From positions 496,001 through 560,000 of the forward strand of contig CM000692.1 in NCBI GenBank assembly GCA_000149225.2: a stretch of DNA of 64,000 nucleotides. Reading direction: 5' to 3'. Positions 1-11,218 of the stretch are shown one piece after another. Every line of letters begins with the position of its first letter. The stretch's first letter is position 1. Origin of the DNA: Lachancea kluyveri NRRL Y-12651. Taxonomy: Eukaryota; Ascomycota; Saccharomycetes; Saccharomycetales; Saccharomycetaceae. A program made the position numbers and the translations under genes. The notes under the pieces were generated by a model. It had not been told where the DNA came from. It searched no databases and was given only the letters and a program-made list of their open reading frames with translations.

Positions 1-1946
1 TCTTGATTACTTCCAGAGATATCGAAATGGGAATAATTGACGTTAATCAAGTTGAGACTTCTTATGGTGATACAATGCCTTTAGACATGGAGTCTTTAAT
101 GGAAACACGCTATTGTACCACGTTAACTGATGCGCATTTCTTCGTGTTCGATAAAGAAATAATTTCGGGTAGAAATGCTTTAGGTTTTACTATTAATGGT
201 TATGGTATGGATGAAGGTTCGGAGTTTTGGCCCCCTTGGATGCCAATGGAAATGTGTTACGACAGTGCGCCTTTAGGCGAATACGTCTTTTTAAAAAGAA
301 ATGCCATGTTTTTGACGTTTACGAGACCAAACCCTTTATTCTTCAATGACAAAACCCATTTCCTCGAACAAAGCGACTCAAAATTTCGCATAGGTTTTCC
401 GGAGTTATTCATAATGTCAGACTCGGAACAATATTCTGCAATTTATAATATCATTGAAGATCTCGTATCATTCATTTCCAATGTCGACAAAAAGGTTGAA
501 AAACTATCTAAAGTGTTTTTGGCAGATGAAGTCAAAAATAGCTTAGATAAATTGGATGCATCAGTAGTAGTCAACTTACAAAACAAGGTCAGAGAGCTAT
601 ACCACACTAGAGGTGTTTTAAAGCTACATGACCCACAAACATACAAAAGACTGGCCCTCGATATCGCTATTGAAATACAAGCAACTCTATTTGAACTAGG
701 CTTACTAATGACTGCTATTAAAAGAAACTATGACACGATTAAAGTTTCTAAAAAGGACAAACCTGGTCACAATAGGTTAAATTGGCAAATTGGTGCTGAT
801 GAATTAATCTGGGAACTGTATGATGAAAAAAAGATGCCATTTTTAACCTTTGGGTTAGGCCCATCCAATTTTATTAGATCACAAAGTTCAGATGGTGCCA
901 ATAGTAACAAAGTGAGCATAAGTACTCTACAATGCTTCAACCTTCAAGCAGATCCCGTTTACAGAGAAATTCTATCGCCATATCAGGAGTACTCAAAGTT
1001 TAGAGAAGGTAGGCCACTTGTTGAAATACTGTGGGTAATGGGTACTCCAGTTGGTGGGATTGCAGACTTGGAAGATGTGACGGTTGCTCTACAACCATTG
1101 AAATTTAAAATGGATCACAAAACTTCTGACAAGCTGATGAAGTATCTGTTTCCTGATTCTTCTGGTGTCAGTTCAAATGCTGAAGACGACGGATACCATG
1201 CAGATGCTACTTCTACTTTCAGCTCAGCATCGTCTCATACAATGAGAAGGAAGGGCTCTGATACTAGCTTTTCGTCTAGTCTATCGATGGCCTCGTTTGC
1301 TCGGATGAAGGGTATAAACAATTGGGATTTAAATTCTATTTCTAACTTATCTAGAGCACAGAGTATGAAGGCTCCATCAACCTCTAAGAGGCCTACGTTA
1401 AAGACGACTACCACTAATGACATGAATGAGATGGTAACAAGGTCAAGTACGTACTTCAATGTCGGATCGGTAGTCATCAAAAAAGTTACAATGTCAATCA
1501 GCTACAGAGGGTCTCGCAGCTTAATCACCAATGTGGATAATCTGCTCGTAAAGGTTCCTTCGATTAGGTACACAAACAAGTTATGGTCCAGAGATGAACT
1601 TATCACCACTCTAAAAAGAGATATTATTAGAATTGTCTTGCAACACACTGGGAATATTATTGGGAATAAGTTCATTCCGCACAAAAAAGAAACAAAGTAT
1701 GAGCCACTGAAGCAATTCTCGAATCTGTTGAAAAGCGAGCCTCCGAAGAGTACCAGTACATCAACCTCACAGATATCTATTCCTAAAGAGAGAATGACTA
1801 ACCCAACTGCTGCTTCCCACTCAAACTCGGTAGATCCTGATATCAAAGATGGAGGTGTTTTGTCTGATGATTATGATGAATTAGAGGCTTTTTATCCTTA
1901 CAGTAGCAACGAAAGTCAACACTCGGGTGGTAGTTCACTCAATTAG
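1..1946 (+). CDS. Hobbit-family bridge-like lipid-transfer protein, C-terminal part (Ypr117w/Fmp27 type)
   Basis: This open frame enters from the left edge and ends with TAG at 1944-1946, so only about the last 647 residues of a very large protein are seen. The fragment resembles the C-terminal region of the yeast Hobbit proteins (Fmp27/Hob1 and Ypr117w/Hob2), long rod-shaped proteins proposed to move lipids at ER-plasma membrane contacts. Visible parts are a mixed alpha/beta region, a Ser/Thr-rich low-complexity stretch at about residues 400-470 of the fragment, and a Ser-rich acidic tail. Gene order favours YPR117W, because MRI1 (YPR118W) and a CLB1/2 cyclin follow in the same block. Function is inferred from the family. 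The true start lies outside the window. Confidence 0.85.
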   Translation, partial: LITSRDIEMGIIDVNQVETSYGDTMPLDMESLMETRYCTTLTDAHFFVFDKEIISGRNALGFTINGYGMDEGSEFWPPWMPMEMCYDSAPLGEYVFLKRNAMFLTFTRPNPLFFNDKTHFLEQSDSKFRIGFPELFIMSDSEQYSAIYNIIEDLVSFISNVDKKVEKLSKVFLADEVKNSLDKLDASVVVNLQNKVRELYHTRGVLKLHDPQTYKRLALDIAIEIQATLFELGLLMTAIKRNYDTIKVSKKDKPGHNRLNWQIGADELIWELYDEKKMPFLTFGLGPSNFIRSQSSDGANSNKVSISTLQCFNLQADPVYREILSPYQEYSKFREGRPLVEILWVMGTPVGGIADLEDVTVALQPLKFKMDHKTSDKLMKYLFPDSSGVSSNAEDDGYHADATSTFSSASSHTMRRKGSDTSFSSSLSMASFARMKGINNWDLNSISNLSRAQSMKAPSTSKRPTLKTTTTNDMNEMVTRSSTYFNVGSVVIKKVTMSISYRGSRSLITNVDNLLVKVPSIRYTNKLWSRDELITTLKRDIIRIVLQHTGNIIGNKFIPHKKETKYEPLKQFSNLLKSEPPKSTSTSTSQISIPKERMTNPTAASHSNSVDPDIKDGGVLSDDYDELEAFYPYSSNESQHSGGSSLN

Positions 1947-2839
1947 AGAATTCACAAAACTAGATGCGTTTGTTCTCTAGTTTTTTTTTTTTTGTTCTCC
2001 TTAGTCTTAGAGATAAACATGTAGGCTATGAAGAAAAGCCGCATTAACATAACAGAAGTGGAAAAAAATGCAAGCAGTTACTGCCAAACAAGCGCCATCA
2101 TAAATACCACCAGAGCTGTGCTAACTTTATGTTCCATTGTAGATGTTTTAAACATCAAATATACATCACATCCGAAAAGGACACTTCGAGCATTCTCTAC
2201 ACGTCTGTTTGATATAAGTATATGCAGGCATACTGATACTTGAAGTAAAAGTCTCAAGAAGAAATCTGCATACATTATTAGACATTCAGCAAAAATTATC
2301 TAACAGTTCGACGTTATATAAATTATAGACATTTTTTTTCTTTTTTCTCTTTATTTAAAATTTTCATTAAAAGTGCAAACATGTCTTATTCAATTCAAGC
2401 TCCCAGCACTTCATAGGCCCTATATTCTATCAATACCTTGCGGCTGAGGTTTTTAATAACTTGCCAAAGATTTCACGAACCTGTTAATCTAGTAACAACT
2501 ATGCACATGCGACCTTTTCATGCCATCTGGCCTAAGCAGTATATACTCAAGATTCAAACGCAAAGGAATACATTTTTCAATAAAGACAAAATTCTTATGA
2601 TTATGCTACAATGATTTCTACACGAAACCCAGATTTCTTATTTCAAACTATGAACCACTGCGTAGAAATGTCGAGTTTCTGTATACCTCGCATTAAATAC
2701 GTTCCTACGGCAACTATTTGAGTTTCTATCACCTAATTTCTTGTCACGCGGCTTTGAAGGGGATTTCCTCTAATACCACATGCCCCGTAGACTTATTCTA
2801 TGAAGTGAGTGTTATAAAACGAATACCCACACAGTTATC
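1947..2839. other. spacer between YPR117W-like gene and MDR1
   Basis: About 0.9 kb without a convincing gene. A T-rich tract at about 1980-1994 follows the upstream stop codon and fits a 3' processing region. The rest would be the MDR1 promoter. Short open frames here (for example 2028-2243) look random. Confidence 0.6.
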
Positions 2840-5677
2840 ATGTCTTTCTTTGATACACTTCGTCAGAAGGCAGCTTCTGTCAAGTTTTTGGACAACCTTA
2901 GTGAAAACCTTACGCCGGTTTTAACTCGAGACGAGAAGTTTAGGTTAGAGTTTAATCTGCCCGAAGAAGAGAATATTATAGATGATACCAATGCAGATAT
3001 ATCAATTATAAGCCCATATGGTAAATCTAAGGGCTTGGGCAAAAGTGATGAAAGCTCATTGGCTTATGTGTACTCGGGAAGATTGTACTTGACGTCGCAT
3101 TTTTTAGTGTTTAGAGATTCATTCGACCATACTTCCTGCATTCTAACTTTGAATATCTCGACAATAAAGAAGGTAGAGAGGGCACCAGCATCTTCATATG
3201 CATTCTCTCTGGCCATAACCTTGTACTCTGATACTCGCATTATCATACAGTTGATAGGCTTACGCTATCGCTCTGAACAATTCTCCCACAAATTGAAACT
3301 TCAATTGAAGCAAAATATTCCAAATACGAAAACGCTAGGTACGTTTTTGGATTCCTGTTATTCGGAGTACTTGATTGCAAAGAACGTGTTGAAAAACACA
3401 GGTGCACCTCCACCTCTAGGTGGGTTGGGTCAAACTTTTGGATACCCTGGCGACCCGACTGTGATGAAAGAGAAACCGAAGCTAAGGCTATGGTTTAACT
3501 ACTTTAGGGAAAACGGAAAAAACTTGACCATTGTGAAAAACCATATGTTTATGAAGCTGATTAGGGTTGGTGTTCCTAACAGGCTGAGAGGTGAAATATG
3601 GGAGCTATGTTCCGGCTCCATGTATTCACGTTTTGCTCACCAGGGCGAATACCTCAAAATTTTGGAAGACAATAAAGATAAAAACTCCCAGGCTATTGAA
3701 GAGATAGAAAAGGATTTGAACAGATCTTTACCTGAATACGCTGCTTATCAGGATGAAGAAGGCATTAAACGTCTGAGAAACGTTTTAACAGCATATTCGT
3801 GGAAGGATCCTGACGTTGGATATTGTCAGGCAATGAACATCGTTGTTGCTGCCTTGCTGATATTCATGACTGAAGAACAGGCATTTTGGTGTCTATTTAA
3901 TCTGTGTGACAGGTACGTCCCTGGTTATTATTCAAAGACAATGTACGGCACATTGCTGGATCAAAAGGTTTTTGAATCCTTTGTTGAAAGTAAAATGCCG
4001 ATATTATGGAAGCATATTACCCAGCACGATATCCAGCTCTCAGTTGTATCTTTACCTTGGTTTTTATCTCTGTTTTTTACCTCAATGCCGTTGGCTTATG
4101 CCTTTAGAATTATGGATATATTCTTGGTTAATGGTCCAAAAACTCTATTCCAAGTAGCGATGGCTATACTAAAAATCAATGGCGAAGAACTTTTAACGAT
4201 GGAAGATGACGGAATGTTTATTGCTGTTCTAAAGAATTACTTTCAAACTCTAGACCAAAGTGCACATCCTGGGTCTAGTGATGTCAAGTATAGACGAATC
4301 ACAAAATTTCAAGAACTACTAGTGGTAGCTTTTAAAGAGTTTAGCATCATTACAGACACAATGGTTGACCAGGAAAGAAACAAGTACAAAGACAGTATAT
4401 TGCATAACATTGAATCGTTTGCAAAGAGGACGCAACTTCGTAATATGCCGCAAATTCACAGTCTATCAAACGATGATTTATCAAATATTTATGACTTGTT
4501 CTATCAAAGTGTCGAATCTCACAAGATTAGTATGGGTACTGGCTCTTCCAACATGGATTTCGATGCATTTAGTCAATTTTTGAGCAAATTCTGTGATTGG
4601 TGTAAGCCAAGCGAAAATGACCTAATTCCAAATTTCCGTAAGCAGAAAAGCGGGTTTTTGAAAAGATTGTTTGAAAAATGGGATACTGCTGACACTGGAG
4701 AACTTACATTGAATAACGTAGTCGCTGGTCTAGACAGGTTGGTTACCAAGGATCTGATGGCTTCGCTTAACGAGTTTTTCGGGTTATACGATAAAACCGG
4801 AACGGGTGAAATCGAACGTGAAGCAGTTTTACAGATGTCTGAAGGGTTGTTGTTTTTAACCGAACCCTGGAAAAGTGGTAAATATGTAGACTATTTGACA
4901 CAGAAGCTAATCGAAGATGACATCGCAGATTCCATCATCAGAAATAGTGGTGGTCGTATCCTCACGATGGACCAGATTGAACTACCAAAAGGTGTAGTTA
5001 TTGATGAAGAAAAGTACAAGCATGAACAAACAGAGCGGTATTTAAAAGCAGCAAGCAATTTTCTACAAAGATGTTTTGAGTACGCTAGACCATTGGAGAT
5101 TCCAGAAGAAGTGAATTTAATTGATCTTTCTGACGACGAGTCCGAGTCGAGAGAAATAAAAAAGAAAAAGATGGAGTCCATGAAGGCTAATGTAGCCCTA
5201 GATCCCACACACCCAACGTTTATCGATCTTCCAACGTTCCGGATGATTATCCTAGCGGATGAAACTTATGAACAGTTTTTTGCCCATACACTAAGACACT
5301 CTATTCATGTGGATGAGCCTATCGTTTCCTCGAATGGTAGAGGAGGAGCGTTAAAAAACATGTTTGATGGATTACTTGCAGACGGCAGAAGAGTTGCAAA
5401 CCAGGTACGCCGTCGTGTTGATTCTGTAGCCACTAGAGGCAGCGGGGTATCTGTGTCTCCTATCGATTCAGTAGCTTACAGAGATGAAAAACAGGAAGAA
5501 CTCGACGACTTTACGACGGATCATCACGATGAGCATGAAGATTTGTTGAAGAATGACTTGATTAGCCTGGGAGATGACGACAAAGAAATTGAATCCCAGG
5601 CGAAAAGGTTAGGAAGCTTTTCCTTAAAAGATCCTTCCGAAGATGCTCACCACGATTTAGTTGAGTTTGAGGCCTAG
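2840..5677 (+). CDS. MDR1: Rab GTPase-activating protein of the TBC family (Gyp2)
   Basis: The 945-residue product is collinear with S. cerevisiae Mdr1/Gyp2 (about 950 residues), a GTPase-activating protein for Ypt6 and Sec4-type Rabs in membrane traffic. An N-terminal GRAM-like region (about residues 70-160) is followed by the TBC domain (about 255-450). Both catalytic fingers are visible: Arg295 in KDLNRS and Gln330 in GYCQAMN. Two EF-hand-like segments occur near residues 613 (WDTADTGEL) and 649 (YDKTGTGEI), then an acidic C-terminal tail. The first ATG is used and the N-terminus [11 protein letters not shown] matches the family start. PCP1 follows 150 bp downstream on the same strand, as YGR101W follows YGR100W in S. 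cerevisiae. Confidence 0.97.
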   Translation: MSFFDTLRQKAASVKFLDNLSENLTPVLTRDEKFRLEFNLPEEENIIDDTNADISIISPYGKSKGLGKSDESSLAYVYSGRLYLTSHFLVFRDSFDHTSCILTLNISTIKKVERAPASSYAFSLAITLYSDTRIIIQLIGLRYRSEQFSHKLKLQLKQNIPNTKTLGTFLDSCYSEYLIAKNVLKNTGAPPPLGGLGQTFGYPGDPTVMKEKPKLRLWFNYFRENGKNLTIVKNHMFMKLIRVGVPNRLRGEIWELCSGSMYSRFAHQGEYLKILEDNKDKNSQAIEEIEKDLNRSLPEYAAYQDEEGIKRLRNVLTAYSWKDPDVGYCQAMNIVVAALLIFMTEEQAFWCLFNLCDRYVPGYYSKTMYGTLLDQKVFESFVESKMPILWKHITQHDIQLSVVSLPWFLSLFFTSMPLAYAFRIMDIFLVNGPKTLFQVAMAILKINGEELLTMEDDGMFIAVLKNYFQTLDQSAHPGSSDVKYRRITKFQELLVVAFKEFSIITDTMVDQERNKYKDSILHNIESFAKRTQLRNMPQIHSLSNDDLSNIYDLFYQSVESHKISMGTGSSNMDFDAFSQFLSKFCDWCKPSENDLIPNFRKQKSGFLKRLFEKWDTADTGELTLNNVVAGLDRLVTKDLMASLNEFFGLYDKTGTGEIEREAVLQMSEGLLFLTEPWKSGKYVDYLTQKLIEDDIADSIIRNSGGRILTMDQIELPKGVVIDEEKYKHEQTERYLKAASNFLQRCFEYARPLEIPEEVNLIDLSDDESESREIKKKKMESMKANVALDPTHPTFIDLPTFRMIILADETYEQFFAHTLRHSIHVDEPIVSSNGRGGALKNMFDGLLADGRRVANQVRRRVDSVATRGSGVSVSPIDSVAYRDEKQEELDDFTTDHHDEHEDLLKNDLISLGDDDKEIESQAKRLGSFSLKDPSEDAHHDLVEFEA

Positions 5678-5828
5678 CCTGTAAAACTCCTGTAGATACT
5701 TTAATACTTTTTTCTGTTTCAACTACTCTTCATCTATTCTCATATGTCGTTTCAAATGACCGTTACTCGTCACCTTCATAGCCGAATGAAATCTTATTAG
5801 CCTTTATGTTCTTTAAGCAAAATGCATT

Positions 5829-6920
5829 ATGATGAAGCAAACGAAGCCCGCACCACCATTTAACAAAATGATCAGGACTAAACTGTGTACGTTTACGCAA
5901 ACTCAGGGGAAGCTTTTTTTCTTAAGCAATGCAATTCATAAGCAATCCAAACCTTTGCAGGCTTCACTTCTTATGTCATTGGGTCCAAAATTACTGCCAA
6001 AACTTGCCACTAAGCCATCCCTTCAATTGCCTTTAGCTAGAAGTCTGATGAAACCGGGTACAGCTAGATTTTTTTCACGCAACTCGGTTATCAAACGCAG
6101 CTGGAAAGATTTAGTAAGTAATAGCAGCAGCCGTTATACCAGACTAAATCGTTTTCAACAGTATCAAAGTAATGACAATCGCTACAAAAACAATAATATC
6201 CGTAACGTCACTTTGTTTGGTATCGCATTTATGGCAGGGACCTTTGTACTGACACCCTATATCTTCGAATACGTTCCGCCGTTTACATACTTCAGAACGC
6301 ATCCACACCAGTTGGTTTATACAATTTTAGGCATAAACTGTGCTGTTTTTGGGCTATGGCAGGCACCGAAGTATTGGAGATATTTGCAGAGATACGCCTT
6401 GTTGGAGAAGGACCACGTCTATAGCAAGTGGTCACTTATTGGTAGCGCCTTTTCTCACCAAGAAGTTTGGCATTTGGGTATGAACATGTTGGCGTTGTGG
6501 TCCTTCGGTACCTCTTTGGCAACGATGTTAGGGCCTGCCAACTTTTTCTCTCTTTATATGAATAGTGCCATTGCTGGTTCACTGTTCTCAGTCTGGTATC
6601 CACATATAGCTCGTATTTCTATGATGGGGCCAAGCTTGGGTGCAAGTGGTGCACTGTTCGGTGTGTTTGGATGCTTTTCTTACTTGGTTCCACATGCCAA
6701 GATTATGCTGTTTGTTTTTCCAATTCCAGGTGGTGCTTGGTTGGCGTTCTTGGGTGCAATGGCCTGGAACGTTGCAGGTTGTGCTCTGAGGTGGGGATCA
6801 TTTGATTACGCAGCACACTTGGGTGGCTCTGTAGCTGGTGTCATATATGGTTGGTATATCAGCAATCTTGTCAAAAGAGAAAAAGAGCGCAGGATGAAAA
6901 GGCTGGAAAGGCTTTTTTGA
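5829..6920 (+). CDS. PCP1: mitochondrial inner-membrane rhomboid protease
   Basis: The 363-residue protein matches Pcp1/Rbd1 (346 residues in S. cerevisiae), the rhomboid that cleaves Ccp1 and Mgm1 in the mitochondrial inner membrane. The N-terminal ~100 residues are basic, Ser/Thr-rich and poor in acidic residues, as expected of a mitochondrial presequence. Several hydrophobic segments follow. The catalytic dyad is Ser273 in the GASGA motif and His330 in YAAHLGG, spaced 57 residues apart as in the S. cerevisiae enzyme. A conserved HLGMNMLALW segment is also present. Two adjacent ATG codons open the frame, and initiation at a later Met (MIRTKL or MSLGPK) cannot be excluded because the presequence is poorly conserved. 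Gene order YGR100W-101W-102C is preserved. Confidence 0.96.
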   Translation: MMKQTKPAPPFNKMIRTKLCTFTQTQGKLFFLSNAIHKQSKPLQASLLMSLGPKLLPKLATKPSLQLPLARSLMKPGTARFFSRNSVIKRSWKDLVSNSSSRYTRLNRFQQYQSNDNRYKNNNIRNVTLFGIAFMAGTFVLTPYIFEYVPPFTYFRTHPHQLVYTILGINCAVFGLWQAPKYWRYLQRYALLEKDHVYSKWSLIGSAFSHQEVWHLGMNMLALWSFGTSLATMLGPANFFSLYMNSAIAGSLFSVWYPHIARISMMGPSLGASGALFGVFGCFSYLVPHAKIMLFVFPIPGGAWLAFLGAMAWNVAGCALRWGSFDYAAHLGGSVAGVIYGWYISNLVKREKERRMKRLERLF

Positions 6921-7034
6921 TTGTTAGATTGCGCCTGTATATAGCATGGAATTACTGTACATAGTAGAGGGCGAATCGCCGATATGATTATGTGCGTAAT
7001 TATGTTTTGAGAAAACCGAAACGTCCAAGAACAT

Positions 7035-7592
7035 TTATTTTCTATCCTTCATTAGACCTTCTCTAACTACAAAGTAACCATTTTTTGAAATCTGTGACAG
7101 TTTGGTGCTTTCCCATGATCCGCTCCTCTCGCCCAGGGACTCGTCCTTGTCGGTCTCATTCTCTGACAGCTCTAGCAGCTGATCATAACTGATTGGTTTA
7201 CCGGTTCTTGGGACAGACCTTGCATTGCTAGCGTCAGTTCCGTCGGGTACCGGTAAATCGTGTAGTATGTCAATAAACGCTAGTTGGTTGGCTAACCTCC
7301 TTTGCATTTCAGATATATCCTGAGACGGAAGACCAGAGAGTTTCAGAAGCCTTTCTACAGTTTCTTTTGGAGGTAGTTGTTCCTCAGTTGCTGAGTTTTT
7401 GGGTAGATAGTCTTCAATTGACCATGAGGCCTTAGACAAGTATTCCTTCACTTGCTCTTTTGTTTGGAATTTTGGGCCTATCGAGGCAGCATTTGAACTA
7501 TAGAGACGTGATAATGCTATTCCACGGCAACATTCACGTGAGATATTCATATTAAGACATATAAGTACATGACTCTTCGTGATTCCAACCAT
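7035..7592 (-). CDS. GTF1: GatF subunit of mitochondrial glutamyl-tRNA(Gln) amidotransferase
   Basis: The 185-residue protein corresponds to Gtf1/GatF (183 residues), a fungal-specific subunit of the trimeric GatFAB complex that makes Gln-tRNA(Gln) by transamidation in mitochondria. A short basic N-terminus rich in Arg and Ser (SRLYSSNA) looks like a targeting sequence. The central part, with EYLSKASWSIEDYLP, then LPPKETVERLLKLSGL, is the family core. The first ATG is assumed; an in-frame Met at residue 15 (MNISREC) is an alternative start. The gene converges on PCP1 and diverges from NOP7, as YGR102C does in S. cerevisiae. Confidence 0.92.
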   Translation of the reverse strand: MVGITKSHVLICLNMNISRECCRGIALSRLYSSNAASIGPKFQTKEQVKEYLSKASWSIEDYLPKNSATEEQLPPKETVERLLKLSGLPSQDISEMQRRLANQLAFIDILHDLPVPDGTDASNARSVPRTGKPISYDQLLELSENETDKDESLGERSGSWESTKLSQISKNGYFVVREGLMKDRK

Positions 7593-7725
7593 TTATCCTA
7601 GTCAGTTGTTTGTTCAGGAAGTGTATCTCTGGTGCGAGAACCGGATATGTAGTGACGTTTTTACGACTTTTACGTATACAATGATATTCATTTCTTTTTT
7701 TTTCTTTTTCCATCCTTGGAATACT

Positions 7726-7750
7726 TGAAAAATTTTCGATGCGATGAGAT
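7726..7750 (+). promoter_or_regulatory. RRPE and PAC elements of NOP7
   Basis: TGAAAAATTTT (7726-7736) is an RRPE-type motif and GCGATGAGAT (7741-7750) is a PAC motif. They lie 63-87 bp upstream of the NOP7 ATG. This pair is the known signature of ribosome-biogenesis promoters in yeast (Stb3 for RRPE; Dot6/Tod6 for PAC), which fits NOP7. Confidence 0.8.
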
Positions 7751-7812
7751 GAGATAGATAGTCAATTATACTATTTCAAGGGCTCATAGTACCAAATATA
7801 TCGAAAGCTGTA

Positions 7813-9594
7813 ATGAGAATTAAGAAGAAAAATACTAGAGGTAACGCAAGAAATTTCCTTACCAGATCTCAAGCTGTGCGTAAGCTTCAGGTTTCTCTAG
7901 CAGATTTCAGAAGATTATGTATCTTCAAAGGTATCTATCCAAGGGAACCAAGAAACAAGAAGAAGGCCAACAAGGGCTCTACTGCACCAACTACATTCTA
8001 CTACCATAAGGATATCCAGTACTTGATGCATGAGCCTGTCTTGGCTAGGTTTAGAGAACACAAGACTTTTTCCAAGAAACTGACAAAGGCTTTGGGGAGA
8101 GGTGAAGTGTCTGTTGCCAAAAAGTTGGAGGAAAATAAGCCTAACTACAAGCTTGACCACATCATTAAGGAGCGTTATCCAAGTTTTCCAGATGCTTTGG
8201 GAGACATTGATGATGCCTTGAATATGTTGTTTCTATTTTCCAATCTACCTGCTACTGATCAGGTTTCTGCAAGAATGACCAAGGACGCCCAAGTCATTTG
8301 TAACCAATGGTTGGCATATGTAACTAGAGAACGTCTGGTTCGTAAAGTCTTTGTTTCTATCAAAGGTGTCTACTACCAAGCCAACGTGAAGGGGGAAGAA
8401 ATTAGATGGTTGGTTCCATACAAATTTCCAGAGAACATTCCTAGCGACGTTGATTTCAGAATCATGCTAACCTTTTTGGAATTCTATTCTACACTGTTGC
8501 ACTTCGTTCTCTTCAAATTATACACTGACTCTGGGTTAGTATACCCTCCAAAGTTGGATGTCAAAAAGGACAAGATCATTGGTGGTTTGACCTCATATAT
8601 CTTGGAGTCTAACTCCAGTGGTTCTCCATTGGCACTAGTCAAACAATCTCAGCCATCCTCCTCTTCTGCTGAAGTTCAAGTTTTAGATTCTAAGACTCTA
8701 AACTCCGCTATGAAGGCAGACGACGGTGAAGACGATAAACAAGAAGAACAAGAGCAGAATGAAGACGTCGAAGCAGTTGAACTGGATACTTTTGAAGACA
8801 ACAACAAGAACAAAGGTGATTTGTTGGAACAGCCAACTCGATTTGACTCCCCAACTTCTACTTTGTTCTCCGAATTCGTTTTTTACGTCGGCAGAGAAGT
8901 CCCAGTTGATATCGTTGAATTTCTAATTCTTTCGTGCGGTGGTGCTGTGATTAGCGAAGCTGCTTTGGATCGATTGGACTCTACCAAAGAGATTGACTTG
9001 AGCAAAATCACGCACCAAATTGTTGATAGACCGGTTTTGAAAAACAAGGTTGCAGGTAGAACATACATTCAGCCACAATGGATTTTCGATTCCATCAACA
9101 AGGGCGAACTGGTTCCAGCTAATCTTTACTTACCTGGTGAAACTTTGCCTCCACATTTGAGTCCATGGGGTGACAGCACTGGCTATGACCCAACCGCAGA
9201 AGTCGATGAAGAGGATGAAGAAGCCGAAGTAAGTAGCGAAGCTGAAGAAGAAGAAGCCGAAGAAGCTGTGGAAACCATTGGCGCTGAGGAAGATGAAGAA
9301 GATGAAGAACTCAAGGCTCAGAAGGAATTGGAGTTGGAGGCACAAGGTATCACCTACTCTGAAGTTAAGGAAGAACAACAAGAGAAGAAGCCAAAGAAAA
9401 ACAACAAGAGAAAGGTCACCGAAGAAGAGGAGGAGAAGGACTTGAAACTAATCATGATGAGTAATAAGCAACGTAAATTGTACAAGAAGATGAAATACTC
9501 GAATGAGAAAAAAGAAGAGAAAGTCGAAAAATTGAAACAAAAGAAAAAGCAAATTGCCAGGACTAAGGCCAAGTTGGAAAAATTGGAAAAATGA
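7813..9594 (+). CDS. NOP7: pescadillo homolog, 60S ribosome biogenesis factor
   Basis: The 593-residue protein matches Nop7/Yph1 (605 residues), the pescadillo subunit of the PeBoW complex (Nop7-Erb1-Ytm1) needed for pre-rRNA processing and 60S assembly in the nucleolus. The N-terminal pescadillo domain starts [20 protein letters not shown] domain at about residues 345-435 contains [10 protein letters not shown] and [10 protein letters not shown]. The C-terminal third is highly acidic and then Lys-rich with coiled-coil character, typical of nucleolar factors. The first ATG gives the family N-terminus. The promoter has RRPE and PAC motifs. The neighbours GTF1 and SRB5 are those of YGR103W. Confidence 0.97.
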   Translation: MRIKKKNTRGNARNFLTRSQAVRKLQVSLADFRRLCIFKGIYPREPRNKKKANKGSTAPTTFYYHKDIQYLMHEPVLARFREHKTFSKKLTKALGRGEVSVAKKLEENKPNYKLDHIIKERYPSFPDALGDIDDALNMLFLFSNLPATDQVSARMTKDAQVICNQWLAYVTRERLVRKVFVSIKGVYYQANVKGEEIRWLVPYKFPENIPSDVDFRIMLTFLEFYSTLLHFVLFKLYTDSGLVYPPKLDVKKDKIIGGLTSYILESNSSGSPLALVKQSQPSSSSAEVQVLDSKTLNSAMKADDGEDDKQEEQEQNEDVEAVELDTFEDNNKNKGDLLEQPTRFDSPTSTLFSEFVFYVGREVPVDIVEFLILSCGGAVISEAALDRLDSTKEIDLSKITHQIVDRPVLKNKVAGRTYIQPQWIFDSINKGELVPANLYLPGETLPPHLSPWGDSTGYDPTAEVDEEDEEAEVSSEAEEEEAEEAVETIGAEEDEEDEELKAQKELELEAQGITYSEVKEEQQEKKPKKNNKRKVTEEEEEKDLKLIMMSNKQRKLYKKMKYSNEKKEEKVEKLKQKKKQIARTKAKLEKLEK

Positions 9595-9704
9595 GTGATT
9601 TGAAAGTTTATCTCCCTAACCTTGTACATTTATAAACATTTATGTATTTTAGTATCTGTCTTACTTAAAGAAAATTCGTTATTTTGAAGAGTCAACACAC
9701 ACTT

Positions 9705-10508
9705 TCATATATCGTTCATATGATCCACTCTGGAATCCATTACTTTTCTATCAGGAACCTCCAGATCAATGTAACCGTTTAACTCACGTTGCAGACCTAG
9801 TAAAGATGAAATGCCATTGTTGATATTTTCCAAGTCTATACTTTTGGCGACATTAACATACGCTTTAATGAGAAATCCACCTTTTGTTATTTGAGATGTA
9901 GTGTCCTCCTTCAGATGCCATATTTTGTACAAGTCAAGGCAAATACCATTAGCAAAATAAAACCTTACTCCAAGAGTAAAATATTGATATTCTATCACAT
10001 AGCCTAGCTCAAGAAGAAACGATGCTATTGAACTGGAGCTGCCGCCAGATGATAATATCACAGATTCTGTAATTGACTGCATCGAAATTTTTCTATTGCC
10101 ACCTGCAGAGGGAATATCGGAAGTGCTCAGCGACCAACTGTACGTTTCCTTTTTACCATCATCTATATCCATGTTGTCTTGCTCTTCACCGTACAAAATT
10201 GTGCGGAAGTAACGTGGATCGATACCCAAATTATCGTCAGTATATTCCTTCAACAGACTGTGGTTCAGAGTATTTTTTCGCGGAAGCAGTTCCATAGGAA
10301 CCTCCTTGCATAATCTAATCCTATTCTGTTCGACTAATTGATTCTTGGAATTTACCTTTTCAATGATATATGTAGGATTAGGTTTGCACATGGCAGTAAA
10401 GTTAGAGAACAAGACTGGAGGGTTCCCAGCAAGGGAAGATAGCGTAGATACGGCCAGCTCGTAGGAGTTATCATCAATAGCCGAATGTAAGCTTAATTGT
10501 TGGACCAT
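9705..10508 (-). CDS. SRB5: Mediator head subunit Med18
   Basis: The 267-residue product is related to Srb5/Med18 (307 residues in S. cerevisiae), part of the Mediator head module with Med20 and Med8, which contacts RNA polymerase II. Recognisable family segments are the N-terminus MVQQLSLHSAI, the region around NPTYIIEKVNSKNQLVE, SWSLSTSDIPSAGGNRK, and the C-terminal LNGYIDLEVPDRK. The protein is about 40 residues shorter, mainly through a shorter acidic linker in the middle. It is convergent with NOP7 and divergent from VMA21, as in the YGR103W-105W segment. Confidence 0.93.
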   Translation of the reverse strand: MVQQLSLHSAIDDNSYELAVSTLSSLAGNPPVLFSNFTAMCKPNPTYIIEKVNSKNQLVEQNRIRLCKEVPMELLPRKNTLNHSLLKEYTDDNLGIDPRYFRTILYGEEQDNMDIDDGKKETYSWSLSTSDIPSAGGNRKISMQSITESVILSSGGSSSSIASFLLELGYVIEYQYFTLGVRFYFANGICLDLYKIWHLKEDTTSQITKGGFLIKAYVNVAKSIDLENINNGISSLLGLQRELNGYIDLEVPDRKVMDSRVDHMNDI

Positions 10509-10693
10509 TTTTTTTTTCGTTGTCAGTTCTCTTTTTATTTCTTTTCTTTTGACCTTTTTCAGTGTTTTATCAACTCAAGATTTCTCGAAAAGACCGGTTG
10601 GGTTTAATTTTCTTAGCTTCAAACGATTTTTATAAGGGCAAACGACCAGCTTTGTTACAGCCTGACAGACCAACTCTAATACCAAATCCGAAA

Positions 10694-11000
10694 ATGTCAG
10701 TCGATGTTCCACGGTATGTTTTCTAGTATCTTTATCCAGTTTATTTGTCCTTATAAGGGAGTGATTGTCACTAACAAACATGGATCATGCAGCACTGTTA
10801 TTCAAAAGCTGATGTTTTTCACTGCTGCAATGGTGGTGCTACCAGTGTTAACTTTCTTTCTAGTACAGCAACGTACAGATAACACCTTGGTGAGCGGTGG
10901 CTTGGCTGCGCTTATGGCTAATGTGGTATTGATTGCTTACGTTGTGATGGCATTTACAGAAGACACCAAGTCGGAAGATGAGGTTAAAAAAGAAAAGTAA
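10694..11000 (+). CDS. VMA21: V-ATPase V0 assembly factor, spliced gene
   Basis: Exon 1 (10694-10713) encodes MSVDVPR, then an intron follows at 10714-10792 (79 bp; 5' site GTATGT, branch site CACTAAC at 10769-10775, 3' site CAG). Exon 2 is 10793-11000. The spliced 75-residue product begins [20 protein letters not shown] and matches Vma21 (77 residues; MAVDVPRAVINKLM... in S. cerevisiae). Vma21 is an ER membrane chaperone for assembling the V-ATPase V0 sector. Two membrane segments and a C-terminal KKEK (KKXX-type ER retrieval signal) are visible. Unspliced reading from the ATG meets TAG at once in the intron, so splicing is required. An open frame from 10704 reads through the intron but lacks the conserved N-terminus. 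Confidence 0.93.
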
Positions 11001-11135
11001 GAGAGCCGTTCAGTTTAGAGAGAAGAATGTATCTTCCAATCTTCCGTGTACTCATCCTTTTCCTCATCTTGCCTCTATGATCATATCGATCATTACTATT
11101 GTTGTTGCTGTTGTTTTTGCTGTTATTTTGCGTAT

Positions 11136-11139
<4 letters not shown>

Positions 11140-11183
<44 letters not shown>

Positions 11184-11184
11184 A
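11140..11184. repeat. (AT)n-(GT)n microsatellite
   Basis: About 14 AT units run into about 9 GT units between the convergent 3' ends of VMA21 and VOA1. The alternating purine-pyrimidine tract is likely length-variable between strains. Confidence 0.9.
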
Positions 11185-11218
11185 GTAAATGGTAAAACTA
11201 GATTATTAGTGTGATAAA

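Noticed and set aside
10704-10792. Intron-retaining start for VMA21 (98 residues)
   Set aside because: It reads through consensus splice signals and replaces the conserved MxVDVPR start by unrelated sequence.
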